From positions 1 to 36,723 of the forward strand of contig NZ_QFQZ01000048.1 of the NCBI RefSeq assembly GCF_003243465.1: a stretch of 36,723 nt of DNA, read 5' to 3'. Each line of letters opens with the position of its first letter. Within the stretch, counting starts at the first letter, position 1. The position numbers and the translations under genes are program-made. Positions 34,378 through 36,723 of the stretch are shown one piece after another. This DNA comes from Caulobacter segnis (GTDB taxonomy: Bacteria > Pseudomonadota > Alphaproteobacteria > Caulobacterales > Caulobacteraceae). The notes below the pieces were generated by a model. That model ran no database searches. It had not been told where the DNA came from and was given only the letters and a program-made list of their open reading frames with translations.

Positions 34378-35724
34378 TCAGGAGACCATCTCGGCGGCGA
34401 TGGTGCGCCGCGCCCGCCAGAACAGCCCGAACGACACCACGCCCATCAGCGCAGAGACGATCAGCGCCCAGCGGACGCCCTCGGCCGATCCCATGCCCAG
34501 CGGGCCGGCGAACAGGTCGCTCATCAGGCCCACGCCTAGCGGGCCGAGGCCCAGGCCGATCAGGTTGATGATGAACAGCAACACGGCGGCGGTCGTGGCG
34601 CGCATGGCCGGATCGACGATGCTCTGGGCGGTCGCGTAGACGGGGCCGTACCACAAGGCGCCGAGCAGGTAGTAAGGGACCAGCAGGATCAGGGCCGGAA
34701 CGGCGCCGGGCAGGTTGATGGCGGCGATGTAGAGGGGAACCGCCGCCAAGGAGGCGAGGGCTGGCGCGATGACATAGGCCCGGATGTCCCTGGAGCCGTA
34801 GCGATCGGCGATCACCCCGCCCAGCCAAGCGCCGATCACGCCGGACGTTCCCGCGATCAGGCCCAGCGACAGGCCCAGGAAGCCGGCGGACTTCAGACCG
34901 AACTGGGCCGCCAGGCTGGCCAGCTCGGCCGTGTGGTTGCGGAAGAAGAACGAGGCGGTGAACGGCGCCTGGCCATAGCCGATGAAGGCCTTGATCGCCG
35001 CGGCCAGGGCCACCAGCCAGAAGGTCTTCTTGGCGATCAGCAGCGCCAGCGCCGCGCCCAGGCCGATCGGCTGGGCGGCGCGGGCGGCGAGATCGGCGGC
35101 CAGCTGCTTGCGCGGCTCGACCAGGGTGAGGGCGGCGATGATGGCGAACACCACGCCGGGGGCGCCGGCGACCATGAAGGCCACCCGCCAGCCATAGGCG
35201 TCGGCCACCAGCCCGCCCATGGCCATGCCGACCAGCGTGCCCAGCGGCGTGCCGATCGAGTAGAAGGCGATGGCGCTGGCGCGCTTTTCCTTCGGGACAT
35301 AGTCGGTGATCAGCGAATGGGCGGGCGGGGTGCAGCCGGCCTCGCCAATCCCGACGCCGATGCGGGCCAGGATCAGGTGCCAGAAGTTCTGGGCGAAGCC
35401 GCAGAGCACGGTGAAGGCGCTCCAGGCCGCGACCGAGGCGGAGATGATCAGCGGCCGGTTCTTGCGCTCGGCCAGGCGCGCGATCGGGATGCCCAGCACG
35501 GTGTAGAAGACCGCGAAGGCCAGGCCCGTCATCATGCCCAGCTGCCAGTCGGCCAGGCCCAGCTCCTGCTTGATCGGCTCGGCCAGGATGTTGACCACCT
35601 GCCGGTCCAGGAAGTTCAGGGTATAGATGATCAGAAGCAGCCAGAGGGCGTAGCGCCTGTAGGCGGTCGACACCGGCGCGATCAGGGGCGATCCGGTAGG
35701 CGCGATGGGGCCGTCCTTGGCCAT
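34378..35724 (-). CDS. MFS transporter (spinster-like), copy 2
   Basis: A 448-residue major facilitator related to copy 1: TLNFLDRQVVNILAEPIKQEL after TM1, IPIARLAERKNR, and GVGIGEAGCTPPAHSLITDY at the TM4-5 region. About 12 membrane helices. The ATG at 35724 has AGGGAGAG before it; the longer frame to 35769 would run through the shared upstream motif and is unlikely. It is shorter than copy 1 because it lacks that protein's insert near the C-terminus. Substrate unknown. Divergent from the glutathione S-transferase gene. Confidence 0.93.
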   Translation of the reverse strand: MAKDGPIAPTGSPLIAPVSTAYRRYALWLLLIIYTLNFLDRQVVNILAEPIKQELGLADWQLGMMTGLAFAVFYTVLGIPIARLAERKNRPLIISASVAAWSAFTVLCGFAQNFWHLILARIGVGIGEAGCTPPAHSLITDYVPKEKRASAIAFYSIGTPLGTLVGMAMGGLVADAYGWRVAFMVAGAPGVVFAIIAALTLVEPRKQLAADLAARAAQPIGLGAALALLIAKKTFWLVALAAAIKAFIGYGQAPFTASFFFRNHTAELASLAAQFGLKSAGFLGLSLGLIAGTSGVIGAWLGGVIADRYGSRDIRAYVIAPALASLAAVPLYIAAINLPGAVPALILLVPYYLLGALWYGPVYATAQSIVDPAMRATTAAVLLFIINLIGLGLGPLGVGLMSDLFAGPLGMGSAEGVRWALIVSALMGVVSFGLFWRARRTIAAEMVS

Positions 35725-35736
35725 GGCGTCTCTCCC

Positions 35737-35760
35737 TCGAACATCTGTTCTAATCGTTGA
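35737..35760 (-). promoter_or_regulatory. Shared 24-base motif upstream of MFS copy 2
   Basis: This is the partner of 34287-34310. Here the core is a perfect palindrome, GAACAGATGTTC, followed on the gene strand by GAGGGAGAGA and the ATG 12 bases later. TTAGAAC could be part of a -10 region. The matching spacing to both start codons supports a common regulator. Confidence 0.65.
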
Positions 35761-35824
35761 GGCGACCATAAACGCAGGCTAAGCCCAAGGGCCAGCCGGC
35801 ATTTGCGTCAGCGGAGGAAAGCCC

Positions 35825-36454
35825 ATGGAACTCGTGATCGGCACCAAGCGGTGGTCAAGCTGGTCGCTGCGGCCGTGGCTGGCGCTGAAGGCGACCGGCC
35901 AGCCGTTCAAGGAGATCGAGATCGAGCTGCGGCGTGGCGAGGCCACCACCGCCGAGATCGGCGCCTATTCGCCCAGCAAGCTGGCCCCGGCCCTGAAGGA
36001 CGGCGATCTGGTGGTCTGGGACTCGCTGGCGATCTGCGAATACCTGGCCGAGAAATTCCCCGAGGCCAGGTTGTGGCCGGCCGACCCGGCCTTGCGGGCC
36101 CTGGGGCGCTCGGCGGCCGCCGAGATGCATTCGGGCTTCCAGTCGCTGCGCGGCGAGTGCCCGATGGCGCTGGAACAGGCCCCGCGTAAGCTCGACATTT
36201 CCGAAGCCACCCAGAAGGACGTCCGCAAGATCGTCGAACGCTGGAACCAGCTGCTCAAGCGTTCGGGCGGGCCGTTCCTGCTGGGCGAATGGTCGATCGC
36301 CGACGCCTTCTTCACGCCGGTGGCGAGCCGCTTCCGCACCTATGAGATCCACCTGTCGGACTATGGCGACGCGGGCGCCGCCGGGCTCTACGCCGAGCGG
36401 CTGCTGGAGACCCCGGCGTTCCTGGAGTGGGAGCGCGCGTCACGGGCGGCCTGA
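35825..36454 (+). CDS. Glutathione S-transferase family protein
   Basis: A 209-residue GST. The thioredoxin-like N-terminal domain (1-~80) opens with TKRWSSWSLRPWLALKATG, where a Ser of SSWSLR would activate glutathione as in zeta-like classes, and has SPSKLAPAL (cis-Pro region) and DSLAICEYLAEKF (glutathione gamma-glutamyl contact). The helical C-terminal domain has FLLGEWSIADAFFTPV, the N-capping box. Substrate unknown. It is divergent from the MFS pair with a 100-base gap. Confidence 0.93.
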   Translation: MELVIGTKRWSSWSLRPWLALKATGQPFKEIEIELRRGEATTAEIGAYSPSKLAPALKDGDLVVWDSLAICEYLAEKFPEARLWPADPALRALGRSAAAEMHSGFQSLRGECPMALEQAPRKLDISEATQKDVRKIVERWNQLLKRSGGPFLLGEWSIADAFFTPVASRFRTYEIHLSDYGDAGAAGLYAERLLETPAFLEWERASRAA

Positions 36455-36473
36455 CCGCCGCGGGCCCCCACCT

Positions 36474-36562
36474 GACCACGCTCCGCGTGGTCGTCCGCCC
36501 CCGGAGGGGGCGGAAGGATCGCGCCCACTTCTTCCCCCTCCGGGGGAGGAGCGCGTCAGCGC
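36474..36562. repeat. Cluster of intergenic palindromes
   Basis: Consecutive perfect hairpins: GACCACGC/GCGTGGTC (36474-36481, 36485-36492), CCGCCCCC/GGGGGCGG (36495-36502, 36506-36513), TCCCCC/GGGGGA (36533-36538, 36542-36547) and GCGC/GCGC (36551-36554, 36559-36562). It starts 20 bases after the GST stop. It resembles the element between purC and purS in build: short GC-rich arms with 3-4-base loops. Confidence 0.7.
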
Positions 36563-36595
36563 GGAGGGGGCAAGTACGAGCGTTCGTCGCGCTCC

Positions 36596-36676
36596 ATGAT
36601 CCGCGTAGACGGAATCGAACCGAACGATTTCAACGGCTTCTCACTTTTACACGCCGCTGGATCATCCGCGTTGAAA
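36596..36676. repeat. Second RIME-like structured element
   Basis: ATGATCC (36596-36602) and GGATCAT (36659-36665) are inverted arms 56 bases apart. TTTCAACG (36628-36635) and CGTTGAAA (36669-36676) form a second, overlapping inverted repeat. CTTCTCACTTTT inside and the CATGATCC arm again recall rhizobial RIME palindromes. ATGATCCGCG and ATCATCCGCG also form a direct repeat. No ribosome site or credible gene is seen; the open frame from 36596 to the window end is not protein-like. Confidence 0.45.
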
Positions 36677-36698
36677 CCGCCGCCATACTCAGAGCTGT

Positions 36699-36711
36699 CC
36701 CCGTCGCGGGG
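36699..36711. repeat. Short palindrome at the window end
   Basis: CCCCG (36699-36703) and CGGGG (36707-36711) pair around TCG. It probably opens another GC-rich intergenic repeat that continues past the window. Confidence 0.45.
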
Positions 36712-36723
36712 GAGGGCGCTTGG

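Noticed and set aside
35737..35760. CGAACATCTGTTC as an SOS (LexA) box
   Set aside because: It resembles the Gram-positive LexA box, but alphaproteobacterial LexA uses GTTC-N7-GTTC, which is not present at either copy.
36596..36665. A tRNA gene on the minus strand, because of GGTTCGATTCC
   Set aside because: The T stem has only three pairs, and no acceptor stem, D arm or anticodon arm can be drawn.
36596..36723. A partial gene running off the window end
   Set aside because: There is no ribosome site, and the frame is made of overlapping repeats with no recognisable protein features.

Overview
The window is high-GC chromosomal DNA (roughly two thirds G+C by eye) with protein families and gene order typical of Caulobacter or a close relative (Alphaproteobacteria, Caulobacterales). 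Pointers are a small-type PurL with separate PurS and PurQ, the DUF1476 (ATP synthase zeta) gene beside purC, a BolA/monothiol-glutaredoxin pair, HWE-family histidine kinases, leaderless-looking genes with TTGACNS/GCTANAWC-like promoters, and RIME-like palindromes. No rRNA, tRNA, CRISPR array, transposase, integrase or phage gene was found.

Layout. 1-3.4 kb: end of glutathione-dependent formaldehyde dehydrogenase, fghA, a TDT-family exporter and its probable LysR regulator. 3.5-6.9 kb: rpsD, a zinc-ribbon protein and the HtpX protease, flanked by two related small lipoproteins, then a small CxxC protein. 6.9-8.8 kb (minus): bolA, a catalytically degenerate aldo/keto reductase, grxD and an acyl-CoA thioesterase. 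8.9-13 kb: M28 peptidase, hybrid histidine kinase and HWE histidine kinase. 13-17 kb: Cys-rich lipoprotein, purL, an endonuclease/exonuclease/phosphatase-fold protein and a 55-residue Gln-rich protein. 17-21 kb: two tandem CocE/NonD hydrolases. 21-26.8 kb: purQ, DUF3291, a LysR gene divergent from an exported RidA-like protein, a P450-rubredoxin pair divergent from a TetR regulator, and an exported DUF6624-like protein. 26.8-32.7 kb: purS, purC, DUF1476, M13 peptidase, a DNA glycosylase and purB. 32.7-36.4 kb: two tandem MFS transporters with a shared upstream motif, then a glutathione S-transferase. The last 270 bases are palindromic repeats.

How it fits together. The minus-strand backbone reads, in transcription order, purB - purC - purS - purQ - purL - bolA - grxD, with DUF1476 reversed between purB and purC. 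From general knowledge of alphaproteobacterial genomes this is a recognisable core order, here pulled apart by accessory genes (hydrolases, P450, regulators, peptidase). The purine genes supply the FGAM synthase complex (PurL, PurQ, PurS), SAICAR synthetase (PurC) and adenylosuccinate lyase (PurB). The accessory blocks look like independent local units, each with its own regulator or operator-like palindrome.

Limits. Everything was read by eye from sequence. Family names rest on motifs and remembered homology, not on searches. Promoter and operator calls are inferences.
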